The notes under the pieces were generated by a model. It was not told the origin of the DNA. It ran no database searches and saw nothing but the letters and a program-made list of their open reading frames with translations. Positions 5,357 through 14,503 of a DNA stretch of 24,751 nucleotides are shown piece by piece. Source of the stretch: JAFLUQ01 sp964537995 (GTDB lineage: Bacteria > Bacillota > Clostridia > UMGS1883). The position numbers and the translations under genes were made by a program. The number at the start of each line of letters is the position of its first letter. Within the stretch, counting starts at the first letter, position 1. The DNA lies in assembly GCA_964537995.1 (NCBI GenBank), contig CAZICW010000022.1, positions 1 through 24,751 of the forward strand, written 5' to 3'.

Positions 5357-7612
5357 TTATTCGACCGTGAAGGTCTGGTTAAGCCCCTTCTTTTCCTGAG
5401 TAATCTGTCCGTCGGGATTGACGGTTACATAAAGTCCGCTGTTCTTATTCTTTATCCTGAAGCCTCCGTTGACCGCTTCAAGCGTGAAAAGCTGATTCGC
5501 GTTGCCGTAGTATTCGTAGACAAGAACCTCCGCTCCCGCTTCGGTGCTGCTGTCCATTACGTCAAGAGAAAGTCCCGTGTCGGTGTCAATTATCTTATAG
5601 CAGCCCTGCTCCTCGGCTCCGGAAATTTTCCATACCGTATTTCCGCCAAGCGCGAGAGTAGCGCCCGTATTGACCGAAAGCGCGCTGCCGTTAATCATCA
5701 GCTTGCCTGTACGAGTGTCCGCTTCACCGACCTCGACGAGCTTCCAGCGGTAAGGCTCTACGCTCTGGCTCGCGGAGCTGCCGAAGGGAGAGATGTACAT
5801 CTCATAGCGCGGCGCCATAAATTCATACATACCGTCCTTTTCGTAAACGGCAAATTTTTCGTCAATCGCCCATGTGCCGCCGTACTGCGCCAAGCTCTTT
5901 CCGCTGAGCGCGCTGTCGTCAAGCTGTATGGGCTTATTGCTGTAGGCGCTCACGATTTTTATCAGATTGCCGTATTTCTCGATTCTGAAATGCTGTCCGA
6001 ATCTGCCCGTGTAGCGCTCCAGCACAAGAGGAACGTCGTTGTCGGTGCGGTTATCCTCCACGGTTAAAACCTTATCCGAAACCGTATCGACAATCTTATA
6101 TACCTTTTCTTCGCTGAGGGAGGAATTGTCGCTGTCGTTCCCCGCGGCGCGCGAACGGGCGGTAAGCTCGTCGATGTAGGCTTCAAATTCGGCGTAATCC
6201 GCGAAATAATCCTTGTCCGCCCTGTAAAGCAGGCCCTTGAAAATTTTCAGTCGGTTGGGATAAACCTTTTCAAGCTCGTCAAAGGTGTCCGTATTGAGAT
6301 TTGTCCAGTAAAGACGGCTGAACTCCGCCAAATCCTCGGTTTCGTTGCTTGAACCGTAGGACGAAATGGGGCAGGCGTCAAGACGCTCGGCAAGCGACCA
6401 GACATCGGGATCGTTGAGCATATTTTGCTCAAGAACATGACCAAGCTCATGCGAAAGCGTCTGAGAAATCTGGCGGCGCGTAGGCTCCCATGTCAGCCTT
6501 ATCCAGATTGAATTTCCGCCGCCGTTATAGCTGTTGGCGGTGTCGCCCTTCTTCCAGTAAAGGTATTTTACGTGCTGGCGCATCGCATAGGGAAAAACGC
6601 CTATGGCTTCAATGGATTTCGTTATCATTTCCGCGTCGGGATCCTCTTCGTTGGTGGCAAACTGGAACGAATGAACCTGTCCTTCGACGTCGCCCTCCAT
6701 TTCAACCTGGAAAACCCATGCCGTGCAGCGGCTGCCGCGCCAGATGTCGAAATCTTCGACCTGCTCACGGCTCACAATTTTGTACGGCGCAACGGTTTCG
6801 TTCGTAACGTATCCCTCGACCTGTCCGGAAGCGGTATAGGTCAGCGCGGTCGTAAGCACGTTTTTTTGCTCCTTGGCGGAAAGCTTTGTATAGTCCTTGG
6901 AGGAAAGCAGCGTCTCCGCGCTGTTAAAGACGCTCTTGCTCAGAGAAAGCTCACTGAAAAAGTAATTGTCAAAGGCGCGCTTGAGACTGTCGTCCAAAAG
7001 CGCGTAGCCCTCGGACTGCCGCGCCGTTTTCATCAGAGAATCGCTGACGGTGTAAAGCGCCCACTTCGCGTTCTCGGCGGTTTTGTCGCTTATCTGAACA
7101 AGCTTCCCGTCCACGTCGGCAAGATAGGTGTCCGCGTGGGACGGCGAAATCGTATAAACGCCGTCGGCTTCCTCAAAAAGCATTTTTTGCTGAGAGTTGC
7201 CGTAGTATGTGTATTGAATGAGCTGGACGCCGTCGTCGGTTTTCGCGTCGGGAACGTCAAGCGAAAGTCCGCTGTTTTTGTTCACCGTATAGCAAAGCCC
7301 GTCAGACAGCGGAGCAAGCCGCCATACCTGAGAAGCGGGGACGTTTTCAAGCGCTGCGGCAGCCGGCTCCTCAACCGTTATGGGATTAAGATTCTCGGCG
7401 CCGTTGTTTTCAACGGTGATAACGCGTCCCGTGGCGACGTTGACAATCACGTTGTAGGCATTTTGGAACGGATTGATTTCCGTCTGCGCAGCGGTAAGCG
7501 CCGACGCCTCGACGGCTTCAGCTTCATCGGCAAAAGCGAACGGAGCCGCGTTCAAAAGCATTGCGCCCGCGGCAAGCGCCGAAAGAAGCTTTTTTTTCAA
7601 ATTTTTGTTCAA
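5357..7612 (-). CDS. Secreted RICIN-domain gluzincin-type metalloprotease
   Basis: Predicted secreted zinc peptidase flanked by lectin-like domains. The start chosen is TTG at 7612 (MNKNLKKKLLSALAAGAMLL), since AGGAG at 7625-7621 (minus) gives 7-nt spacing; the GTG at 7621 overlaps that site. Length 751 aa. Signal peptide 1-28 (cut near AFA-DEA). A RICIN-type beta-trefoil follows (about 50-190: NKNSGLSLDVPDAKTDDG). The central region holds LSHELGHVLEQN with H388-E389-xx-H392 and a downstream NETEDLAEF (E424-E430), the HExxH plus distal glutamate layout of gluzincins such as the anthrax lethal-factor-like group. C-terminal beta-trefoils occupy about 500-751 (TDTGLSLDVMDSS; NKNSGLYVTVNPDG). Its promoter shares an intergenic region with the BNR/RICIN giant gene, suggesting joint regulation. 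Target substrate (glycoprotein or mucin) is inferred from lectin plus protease; the precise peptidase family is unproven. Confidence 0.75.
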   Translation of the reverse strand: MNKNLKKKLLSALAAGAMLLNAAPFAFADEAEAVEASALTAAQTEINPFQNAYNVIVNVATGRVITVENNGAENLNPITVEEPAAAALENVPASQVWRLAPLSDGLCYTVNKNSGLSLDVPDAKTDDGVQLIQYTYYGNSQQKMLFEEADGVYTISPSHADTYLADVDGKLVQISDKTAENAKWALYTVSDSLMKTARQSEGYALLDDSLKRAFDNYFFSELSLSKSVFNSAETLLSSKDYTKLSAKEQKNVLTTALTYTASGQVEGYVTNETVAPYKIVSREQVEDFDIWRGSRCTAWVFQVEMEGDVEGQVHSFQFATNEEDPDAEMITKSIEAIGVFPYAMRQHVKYLYWKKGDTANSYNGGGNSIWIRLTWEPTRRQISQTLSHELGHVLEQNMLNDPDVWSLAERLDACPISSYGSSNETEDLAEFSRLYWTNLNTDTFDELEKVYPNRLKIFKGLLYRADKDYFADYAEFEAYIDELTARSRAAGNDSDNSSLSEEKVYKIVDTVSDKVLTVEDNRTDNDVPLVLERYTGRFGQHFRIEKYGNLIKIVSAYSNKPIQLDDSALSGKSLAQYGGTWAIDEKFAVYEKDGMYEFMAPRYEMYISPFGSSASQSVEPYRWKLVEVGEADTRTGKLMINGSALSVNTGATLALGGNTVWKISGAEEQGCYKIIDTDTGLSLDVMDSSTEAGAEVLVYEYYGNANQLFTLEAVNGGFRIKNKNSGLYVTVNPDGQITQEKKGLNQTFTVE

Positions 7613-7642
7613 ATTTACCACTCCTTTTTTTATTATGAGAAT

Positions 7643-7671
7643 ATTTTATCACTATATGTTGTATTTGTCAA
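7643..7671 (-). promoter_or_regulatory. Sigma-A promoter of the RICIN metalloprotease gene
   Basis: On the minus strand TTGACA (7671-7666), a 17-nt spacer and TAAAAT (7648-7643) form a near-consensus promoter (11/12). The expected start site lies around 7636, leaving a very short leader before the AGGAG ribosome binding site. Confidence 0.8.
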
Positions 7672-7693
7672 TTGATTTTTTTGTAATACAACA
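7657..7693. promoter_or_regulatory. Operator-like inverted repeat in the divergent promoter region
   Basis: TGTTGTATT (7657-7665) and AATACAACA (7685-7693) are perfect 9-bp inverted arms separated by 19 nt, about 28 bp centre to centre. The left arm fills the -35-proximal spacer of the leftward promoter and the -35 hexamer lies just inside, so a dimeric regulator binding here would affect the metalloprotease promoter directly. The rightward promoter begins 41 bp away. Regulator unknown. Confidence 0.5.
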
Positions 7694-7733
7694 AATTTTA
7701 TTGTGAAAATTTACAAAAATCTTTTCAAAAGTA

Positions 7734-7762
7734 TTGACTTATTTGTGGAAAACTTGTATAAT
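7734..7762 (+). promoter_or_regulatory. Sigma-A promoter of the BNR/RICIN giant gene
   Basis: TTGACT (7734-7739), 17-nt spacer, TATAAT (7757-7762): 11/12 match to consensus. It is followed by AGGGGAGG (7777-7784) and the ATG at 7795, giving a short leader. The -35 sits in the AAAAGTATTGAC context also seen at other promoters of this window. Confidence 0.85.
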
Positions 7763-7794
7763 AATAATATATTTTTAGGGGAGGTATAAACAAA

Positions 7795-10700
7795 ATGAAA
7801 GTAAAACGAATCTTTGCGCTTTTGACGGCATTGGCTATGGTTTTCGGCATTGTGCCGACGCTTGCCCTTGCCGACGGCGTGAATCTTCCGCTGACGCTCA
7901 GCTACATATCGACCTCGGCGTCAACGGGAGAATACACGCTGGACGATCACTCGACCCGTCCCTACGCGATTTCATGGGCAAATACCGACGGATACCGCAT
8001 GGGAGTTATCGTGTTTGACGCTTCCGACATCGATAAATCGATTGTCGGGAAAGCAACCCTGGACATGACGGTTTACCGTACACAGAACATAAACGAAAAT
8101 TCGTCTGTTTCAACCGTTACGGTTTACGCACTCGACCCCGCGAAGGCCGATAAGACGAATCCCGAGGCATTGACGTACGGCAAAAAAGTGGGCGTGATTT
8201 CTCTCAGCGGTGTCGCAGACCAGAAAAGGGATTTGACAAGCCCCGTAAGCGCGGAGCTTGACCTCGGCAATTATTTCACGGCTTATCCCGACGCTACGGA
8301 GATAGCCTTGGTGCTGACGAACCGCGATGATGAAGCGGAATGCAACTCCCGCGGTCTTGTGGGCTTCTACGGTTCGGAAAGCGCAAGCTACGCTCCGACG
8401 CTCACGCTCGCAAATTCAACTGATGTAACCGTTAAGCTTGTCGTCGGCGGTGAAGCTGTCGCTTCCTATGTTAAAAATCTCAACATAGGCTCGTCCTACA
8501 CACCCGACGACGCTCCCGAATATATTGTATATAACGGAAAAGCGTACACGAGAGACGCCGTTTCCGCCGTTAAGGTTGAGGAAAATACGGAGGTGTCCGT
8601 ATCATACTCCGAGGGAGTTGAGCTTTCCGACGTTGTAATCGAAGGCGACGATCCTGTTTTGCCGGCACAGATTGCTGTTGTTTCCGGCGGAGATTTTAAA
8701 TATGAGCCTTTGAACTGGACGTCCTCCGGCGGCAAATACACCGCGACCGTTTCCGGCTGCTCGCTTACGGGCGACGTTAAAGTCCTTTCCTGCGACAACA
8801 GCGTGGAAACCTTTTATTCGGCGGGCAATTCGGCAGGCGCAAGCTTTGTATACTACAACAGTCTCGGCTACGAATACGGCGGCGGAGAGGTAGTGTTTGA
8901 AACCGACTTTATCGTAAACGACGGAACAAACAAGCTCATCTCCTACGGCAACGGCTCAACGGACGCCTTTAACTCGACCGCCGTTCCGATGCGCTATATG
9001 AACACAACGGATTCCGACGGAAACTATGTTTTTGAATACTATAATTCCGACTGGAAGCAAAGCTCCGTTGTCTGCGAAGCCGGCGAGCGGTACCGTCTGC
9101 GCACGGTGCTGGATTTTGCGACTAAGAAATACGATATGTATATCGCCGGCAGCGACGGAGTTTACAAAACAATTACCGAAGGCTCGGCTTTCAGAGGCTC
9201 GCTTGACTCGGTTGACCGTATGTTCGTTCACGGCAGCGGCGAAGCCGGCGAGCTGGAGGGCGTTATTCTCAGTCACCGCTCTCACTGGGAAAGCGGCTAT
9301 GCGAACCTCACGGTGAATTATGTCGATGAGGACGGCAATTCTCTTGCCGACGCGCATAAGATAAAGTATGTGATAGGCTCGTCCTACACACCCGACGACG
9401 CTCCCGAATATATTGTATATAACGGAAAAGCGTACACGAGAGACGCCGTTTCCGCCGTTAAGGTTGAGGAAAATACGGAGGTGTCCGTATCATACTCCGA
9501 GGGAGTTGAGCTTTCCGACGTTGTAATCGAAGGCGACGATCCTGTTTTGCCGGCACAGATTGCTGTTGTTTCCGGCGGAGATTTTAAATATGAGCCTTTG
9601 AACTGGACGTCCTCCGGCGGCAAATACACCGCGACCGTTTCCGGCTGCTCGCTTACGGGCGACGTTAAAGTCCTTTCCTGCGACAACAGCGTGGAAACCT
9701 TTTATTCGGCGGGCAATTCGGCAGGCGCAAGCTTTGTATACTACAACAGTCTCGGCTACGAATACGGCGGCGGAGAGGTAGTGTTTGAAACCGACTTTAT
9801 CGTAAACGACGGAACAAACAAGCTCATCTCCTACGGCAACGGCTCAACGGACGCCTTTAACTCGACCGCCGTTCCGATGCGCTATATGAACACAACGGAT
9901 TCCGACGGAAACTATGTTTTTGAATACTATAATTCCGACTGGAAGCAAAGCTCCGTTGTCTGCGAAGCCGGCGAGCGGTACCGTCTGCGCACGGTGCTGG
10001 ATTTTGCGACTAAGAAATACGATATGTATATCGCCGGCAGCGACGGAGTTTACAAAACAATTACCGAAGGCTCGGCTTTCAGAGGCTCGCTTGACTCGGT
10101 TGACCGTATGTTCGTTCACGGCAGCGGCGAAGCCGGCGAGCTGGAGGGCGTTATTCTCAGTCACCGCTCTCACTGGGAAAGCGGCTATACGAACCTCACG
10201 GTGAATTATGTCGATGAGGACGGCAATCCTCTTGCCGACGCGCATAAGACAAAGTATGCGACGGGGGCGACCTATACCGCTTCCGACGCTCCCAAGGCAA
10301 TCATAAAGGACGGCGTTACATATGTGCTTGATGACGTAACGGCGGCTCCTTCCGTCGAGATAAGCGGCACGGAGCAGACGTTTGACATTGAGTATCATAA
10401 ATCCGTAAGCCTGACAACCGACGATATTGCCGACGTAAACACGGTTGTCGGCGACGCTTTGAGTATGCCCTCGACCGTCACGGTTGTGTTTGACAACGGA
10501 CAGTCCCTCAAATACGGCGTAACTTGGGACACCTCGGCCGTAAATACAGCCATAGCCGGAGAATACACCGCAAGCGGTACGTTAAGCGCAATTCCCGGAC
10601 TTAATGTAAGCTGCAGGGTCATCGTAAAGGAAGTAACGACTCTTCCGTATGAGGATAATGTTACGGTAGCCACCAACAACGGCGGCTGGAACTGGTACGT

Positions 10701-13327
10701 TGAGCCGAGCGGGACTCATATCCAGCCCGGCGACGATCTTGCGAACCGTTATCAGGAATACACCGTAAAAGAGGACGGAAGCATAAACTACACCTACTCG
10801 TCGAATAACGGCTATGTGTTCAAGCATGACCGAACCTATATGGGCTGGGTTGAGGACAGCGGAAACATCGTTGTCGCTCAGCTTGACCATGACACGGGCG
10901 AATACACGCGCGTGGTAATCCATAAAATGCTTGAAAGCGACGACCATAACAATCCCGCGGTTGTAATTCTTCCCGACGGACGCATTATGGCGTGGTATTC
11001 GATGCATACCAACGAGCCTTATATGTATTACCGTGTTTCCAAGTATCCCGAAGATATAACCGAGTGGAACGACGAGCAGTATTATTACTGCCAGACCAAA
11101 ACCTCAAGCGAGACAAATACCTATAACGCAACCTATCCGACGGTATTTATGGTTCACGACGACGAGGGCAAAGACGACAACGACGTAATTTATGTCGGCT
11201 GGAGAGGCGTTCACTGGAAGCCCACTCTCGCCAAGTTCTCAATGCCTGACGACAGCGGCGTATGCACAGTTGTTATGGGTCAGACGCAATTTGCCAACAC
11301 GACCTACGGCTACAGCACCTACAGTTCAGGCACGGACGCTCCGAACGCCTACACCGACGGCGGGCTTACCGACAGCGGACGCAGACCCTACACCAAGTAC
11401 GACTATGACCCCGTCCGCAACAAAATTTATATAACCTTTACCGCGAATCACCCCGACAACGACAAAATAAACCATGTGTTCTATCTCTATCTTAATGTGG
11501 AGGATCAGGGACTTTACACGGCAAAGGACAATTACCTTCAGCCTCTTCCCGTTGAAAACAACAGCAGCTACTCCTCCAAGGGCGCGGACGGCACGAGCGG
11601 TCAGTGGGGCGTCGTTACATACAAGCTCTATGAAAAATATCCCGAGCTTGTTGTGTTCAACGCGAGCGAGCTTACAAACGACAGCTTCAATCCCAGATAC
11701 GCAAGCGCGGAACGCCGCGGCTGGACGTGGGACATTTCGCATAACGAAGCCGGCGAGCCGTGCATAGTATACGTTGACATTACGGCAACGCCTCCCGCGG
11801 ATAACGGCGGACTTCCGACATGGTATCTCTCCCCCGCCTCAATTAACGACAATCCCTACAGCGACACCAACAGCCGCAGCCACCACTATTACTGGTACGC
11901 GCGCTGGGACAGCGAAACTCAGGAATGGGTCAACACATACCTGACATACGGCGGAAAGTGGTTCCATGAAAACGCGACTCAGGAACGCTGCTACAGCGGC
12001 GGTCTTACCTTTGACCATAACGCGTCCGACGCGAACGTAATCTACCTTTCCGTTCCCACAATGGGCGAGTACGGCAACGTGTTTGAAATCTACCGCTGGG
12101 AAAGCGACGACCACGGCGCGACATGGACGGTTCGCGAGCCGATAACGCAGAATTCTCCAACGAACAACGCGCGTCCGAACGCAATTTACAATTATAAGCA
12201 GGACGACGAAACCGGCGAGAATCTCGGCCCCAGACTGCTCTGGATAAGCGGCGAATACCGCTACTGGATGAATTACGAGTATAAGACGGGCGTCAAGACA
12301 GACTATAAGGCGGACGGCTTCATAACTCAGGACGACCCCGAAATGTTTGCCGACACGGTTCTCCTCGACGCCGGCGGAAATGAGCTTGAGGCTCTTCCCA
12401 CGGGCGAAAACGTTGAGCTGCAGGCAAGGTTCACAATCACAAATATCTCTATCGGCGACGGCACGGTTAAGCTTGCGCTTGCGCATTACGGCGCGGATAA
12501 CGAGCTTAAAGGCGTGAAGATAACCGACGACATAACGATTCCCGCCCGCAGCGTGCCTCAGATAGGCATGATAGGCGCGCCCAAGACCGAGGACGGCGGA
12601 CGTTCGACGCTTGGCGACCCCGAGGTTGTCGAAACTGTAAACTATACCGCCGAAAAAATCGAAGAGGGCGACAGAATTGCCCTGTTCGCGTGGGATGACG
12701 GAATCGAGTATTCGATGAAGTCCATTTCCTCCATACCATACGAAATTTCTACAAGCGGCAGCAAGTACCTCTTCTCGGAGGATTTCTCCTATGACGGAAC
12801 GGAAAAGCTCCTCCTTGACGAAAACGNNNNNNNNNNNNNNNNNNNNNNNNNNNNNNNNNNNNNNNNNNNNNNNNNNNNNNNNNNNNNNNNNNNNNNNNNN
12901 NNNNNNNNNNNNNNNNNNNNNNNNNNCCGACGGGGCGATTATAAGAACCGCCGCGGTTCAGACCGCCGATACGGGCGCCGATTTGCTTGACTGCGCCGAA
13001 TGGACGATAATTCCGATAAACGGATCTTATGTATTCCTCAACGGCGAAGGGCTTTCCCTTGATGTAAACAGTCAGGGTACGGCCGTCGGAACAAAGGTTT
13101 CCACTTATGCTTACAACGGCGGCGACAATCAGATATTCTATCTTGATGAAGCCGACGGCGGCTATTACATCCGCGGCAAGCAGAGCGGTCTTTATCTCGG
13201 CGTCGCGGACGACGGTTCGGTTACGCTTCAGGAGCTTAAAAACGCAGCGCTCTTTACAATAACCGATACAGCCGAGGAACAGACCGTAAACCTTGACGAA
13301 TTTTTTGCGGAGCTTACGGCTGAATGA
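7795..13327 (+). CDS. Giant secreted multidomain BNR_4-like/LamG/MucBP/RICIN protein (interrupted by assembly gap)
   Basis: One gene spanning the N gap at 12827-12926: 1677 residues before it, 132 after. The frame differs across the gap only because 100 Ns is a placeholder length. ATG 7795 follows AGGGGAGG. Signal peptide 1-27. Domains by eye: CBM96/DNRLRE-like beta-sandwich about 28-206; three MucBP-like modules (starting near 207, 503, 799; LTVNYVDEDGNSLADAHK) alternating with two LamG-like domains (about 336-500, 632-796); a Big_4-type Ig module about 870-950; a large BNR_4-like beta-propeller about 953-1505 (DDHNNPAVVILPDGRIMAWYS, DNDVIYVGWRGVHWKP); an Ig-like region to about 1655; the start of another LamG-like domain (YLFSEDFSYDGTEKLLLDEN) entering the gap; a terminal RICIN beta-trefoil (GLSLDVNSQGTAVGTKV). 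BNR_4 relatives include polysaccharide lyases and glycosidases, so glycan cleavage or recognition is likely; the active site is unassigned. No LPXTG or SLH anchor is visible. Confidence 0.8.
8485..9372 (+). repeat. Tandem duplication unit 1 (888 bp) in the BNR gene
   Basis: First copy of a 296-codon unit carrying most of one MucBP-like module and one LamG-like domain. Positions 8485-9300 (816 bp) appear identical to 9373-10188; the last 72 bp differ at four positions (9301, 9340, 9362, 9371). Confidence 0.95.
9373..10260 (+). repeat. Tandem duplication unit 2 (888 bp) in the BNR gene
   Basis: Second copy, directly abutting the first and in the same reading frame. The four differences in its final 72 bp (10189 G to A, 10228 T to C, 10250 T to C, 10259 T to C relative to unit 1) turn Ala, Ser, Ile and Val into Thr, Pro, Thr and Ala. 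After 10260 the sequence diverges into the third MucBP-like module. Confidence 0.95.
12827..12926. other. Assembly gap (100 Ns)
   Basis: Exactly 100 Ns, the usual placeholder for a scaffold join of unknown size. The left flank ends at the start of a LamG-like domain and the right flank begins inside or just before a RICIN domain, so several hundred bases of coding sequence are probably missing. The frame shift between flanks is not evidence for a broken gene. Confidence 0.97.
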
Positions 13328-13358
13328 TTGATTTGTTCGGTTAGATTTGATTGATTAA

Positions 13359-13393
13359 CTTGTGACCGCACGGTTTGTGCGGTCACAAGCTTT
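13359..13393 (+). terminator. Stem-loop terminator or attenuator between the BNR gene and the ROK kinase
   Basis: CTTGTGACCGCAC (13359-13371) pairs over 13 bp with GTGCGGTCACAAG (13377-13389), loop GGTTT, then CTTTAAAGGAG. The T-run is short (three T) and the ribosome binding site of the ROK gene starts within 5 nt of the stem. Either it is a leaky terminator that lets a fraction of transcripts into the kinase gene, or it is a leader hairpin occluding its ribosome binding site. No promoter is visible in 13328-13407. Confidence 0.7.
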
Positions 13394-13407
13394 AAAGGAG
13401 AGATAAA

Positions 13408-14385
13408 ATGTCGTATTGCATAGGTATAGACCTTGGCGGCACAAGCATAAAGGCCGGAATCGTTGACGACGAGGGCAAAATCGTCCGTAAGCTCAGCCGC
13501 CCCACAAAATCCGAGCGCGGCAGCATGACAGTCATAAAGGATATGGCAAGGCTGGCGTTCGAGCTTTCGGAGGGAAGCGGCATACTTATGCCGGAAATAA
13601 GCTCTATAGGCATAGGCTGCCCCGGCTCGATAAACCGCGCGGAAGGGAAAATCGAGTTTTCCGGCAATCTTTACTGGTACGGCGTTCCGATTGCCGAATG
13701 TATGCAAAATCTCACGGGCAAAAGAATATACCTCGAAAATGACGCCAATGCCGCCGCCTTCGGCGAGTATGTCGCCGGAAGCCTGAAGGGTACGCGCAGC
13801 TCATTGCTCATAACTCTCGGCACGGGCGTCGGAAGCGGAATCATACTGGACGGCGGAATTTTCGTCGGCTCCAACGGCATGGGCGGAGAGCTGGGGCATA
13901 TGGTTATTGCCGAAAACGGGCGGCAGTGTACCTGCGGACGACGAGGCTGCCTTGAGGCTTATGCTTCGGCGTCCGCTCTTATCGGACGCGCGCGGGAAGC
14001 AATGAGGAAAAAACCTGATTCCGTGCTTTGGGAGCTTTGCGGAGGGAATATTCTTCTGGTAAACGGCGAGCTTACGTTTAAGGCGGCAGCCATGGGCGAC
14101 GCGGCGGCAAAGGAGACGGTTGACGAATTTTTGACCTATCTTTCGTCGGGAATCGTCAGCGCGGTGAATATTCTCCAGCCGGAGCTTGTCGCAATCGGCG
14201 GCGGTCTTTCCGGCTCGGCGGACGCTATGCTTCCAAGGCTGAACGAAGCCCTCTCGGCGGAGGTTTTTTCGCGCCATCACGGCGCGCAGTGCAGAGTAAT
14301 CAAGGCTCAGCTCGGCAACGACGCCGGAATAATCGGAGCGGCAATGCTTTGGAAAAATAAAAATACGGAAAAGCTCGGCGGTTAA
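13408..14385 (+). CDS. ROK-family sugar kinase (glucokinase-like)
   Basis: ATP-dependent sugar kinase of the ROK family, cytosolic, probably phosphorylating glucose or an N-acyl hexosamine at entry to glycolysis. ATG 13408 follows AAAGGAGAG (13394-13402). The product is 325 aa, typical for a kinase without the DNA-binding domain that ROK repressors carry. Visible motifs: phosphate loop CIGIDLGGTSIKAGIVD near residue 4; IGCPGSI near 69; catalytic LENDANAAAFGEY with D112; substrate site GGELGHMVI with E161 and H164; zinc motif CTCGRRGC with C174, C176 and C181 plus E183; and ELVAIGGGLS for the adenosine site. All catalytic and zinc residues are present. It follows the BNR gene after a hairpin and precedes the beta-helix gene, which suggests use of sugars released by the secreted proteins. 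Glucokinase versus ManNAc/GlcNAc kinase cannot be decided by eye. Confidence 0.92.
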   Translation: MSYCIGIDLGGTSIKAGIVDDEGKIVRKLSRPTKSERGSMTVIKDMARLAFELSEGSGILMPEISSIGIGCPGSINRAEGKIEFSGNLYWYGVPIAECMQNLTGKRIYLENDANAAAFGEYVAGSLKGTRSSLLITLGTGVGSGIILDGGIFVGSNGMGGELGHMVIAENGRQCTCGRRGCLEAYASASALIGRAREAMRKKPDSVLWELCGGNILLVNGELTFKAAAMGDAAAKETVDEFLTYLSSGIVSAVNILQPELVAIGGGLSGSADAMLPRLNEALSAEVFSRHHGAQCRVIKAQLGNDAGIIGAAMLWKNKNTEKLGG

Positions 14386-14390
14386 TTGTC

Positions 14391-14428
14391 AAATTATGCA
14401 TATTTCACAAAAATATGCATAATTTTTT
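14391..14428. promoter_or_regulatory. Perfect 15-bp AT-rich inverted repeat with TATGCATA cores, terminator- or operator-like
   Basis: AAATTATGCATATTT (14391-14405) and AAATATGCATAATTT (14411-14425) are perfect inverted arms with loop CACAA, followed by more T (six T from 14423). It begins 5 nt after the ROK stop. As RNA it could end ROK transcription, though the stem is weak (A/U). As DNA the self-complementary ATGCAT core, repeated again partly at 14428-14434 (TTATGCA), resembles a protein-binding site upstream of the beta-helix gene. Confidence 0.5.
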
Positions 14429-14503
14429 ATGCAATTATACAGATACAATTTTGCAAAAACGTAACATTCGCAATATACAATAAAAACGAAGGATGTGATT
14501 TTT

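Noticed and set aside
6572..7675. 367-codon plus-strand frame over the metalloprotease gene
   Set aside because: Antisense to a gene with signal peptide, HExxH and RICIN domains; its product is Arg/Val-rich with no domain.
8485..10260. CRISPR-like or mobile-element interpretation of the repeat
   Set aside because: Units are 888 bp, in-frame, protein-coding and contiguous; there are no spacers, transposase or terminal inverted repeats.
12791..13327. Separate gene starting at ATG 12791 for the RICIN module
   Set aside because: The ATG lies within the preceding coding frame and the apparent change of frame is created by the 100-N placeholder; one continuous gene is simpler.
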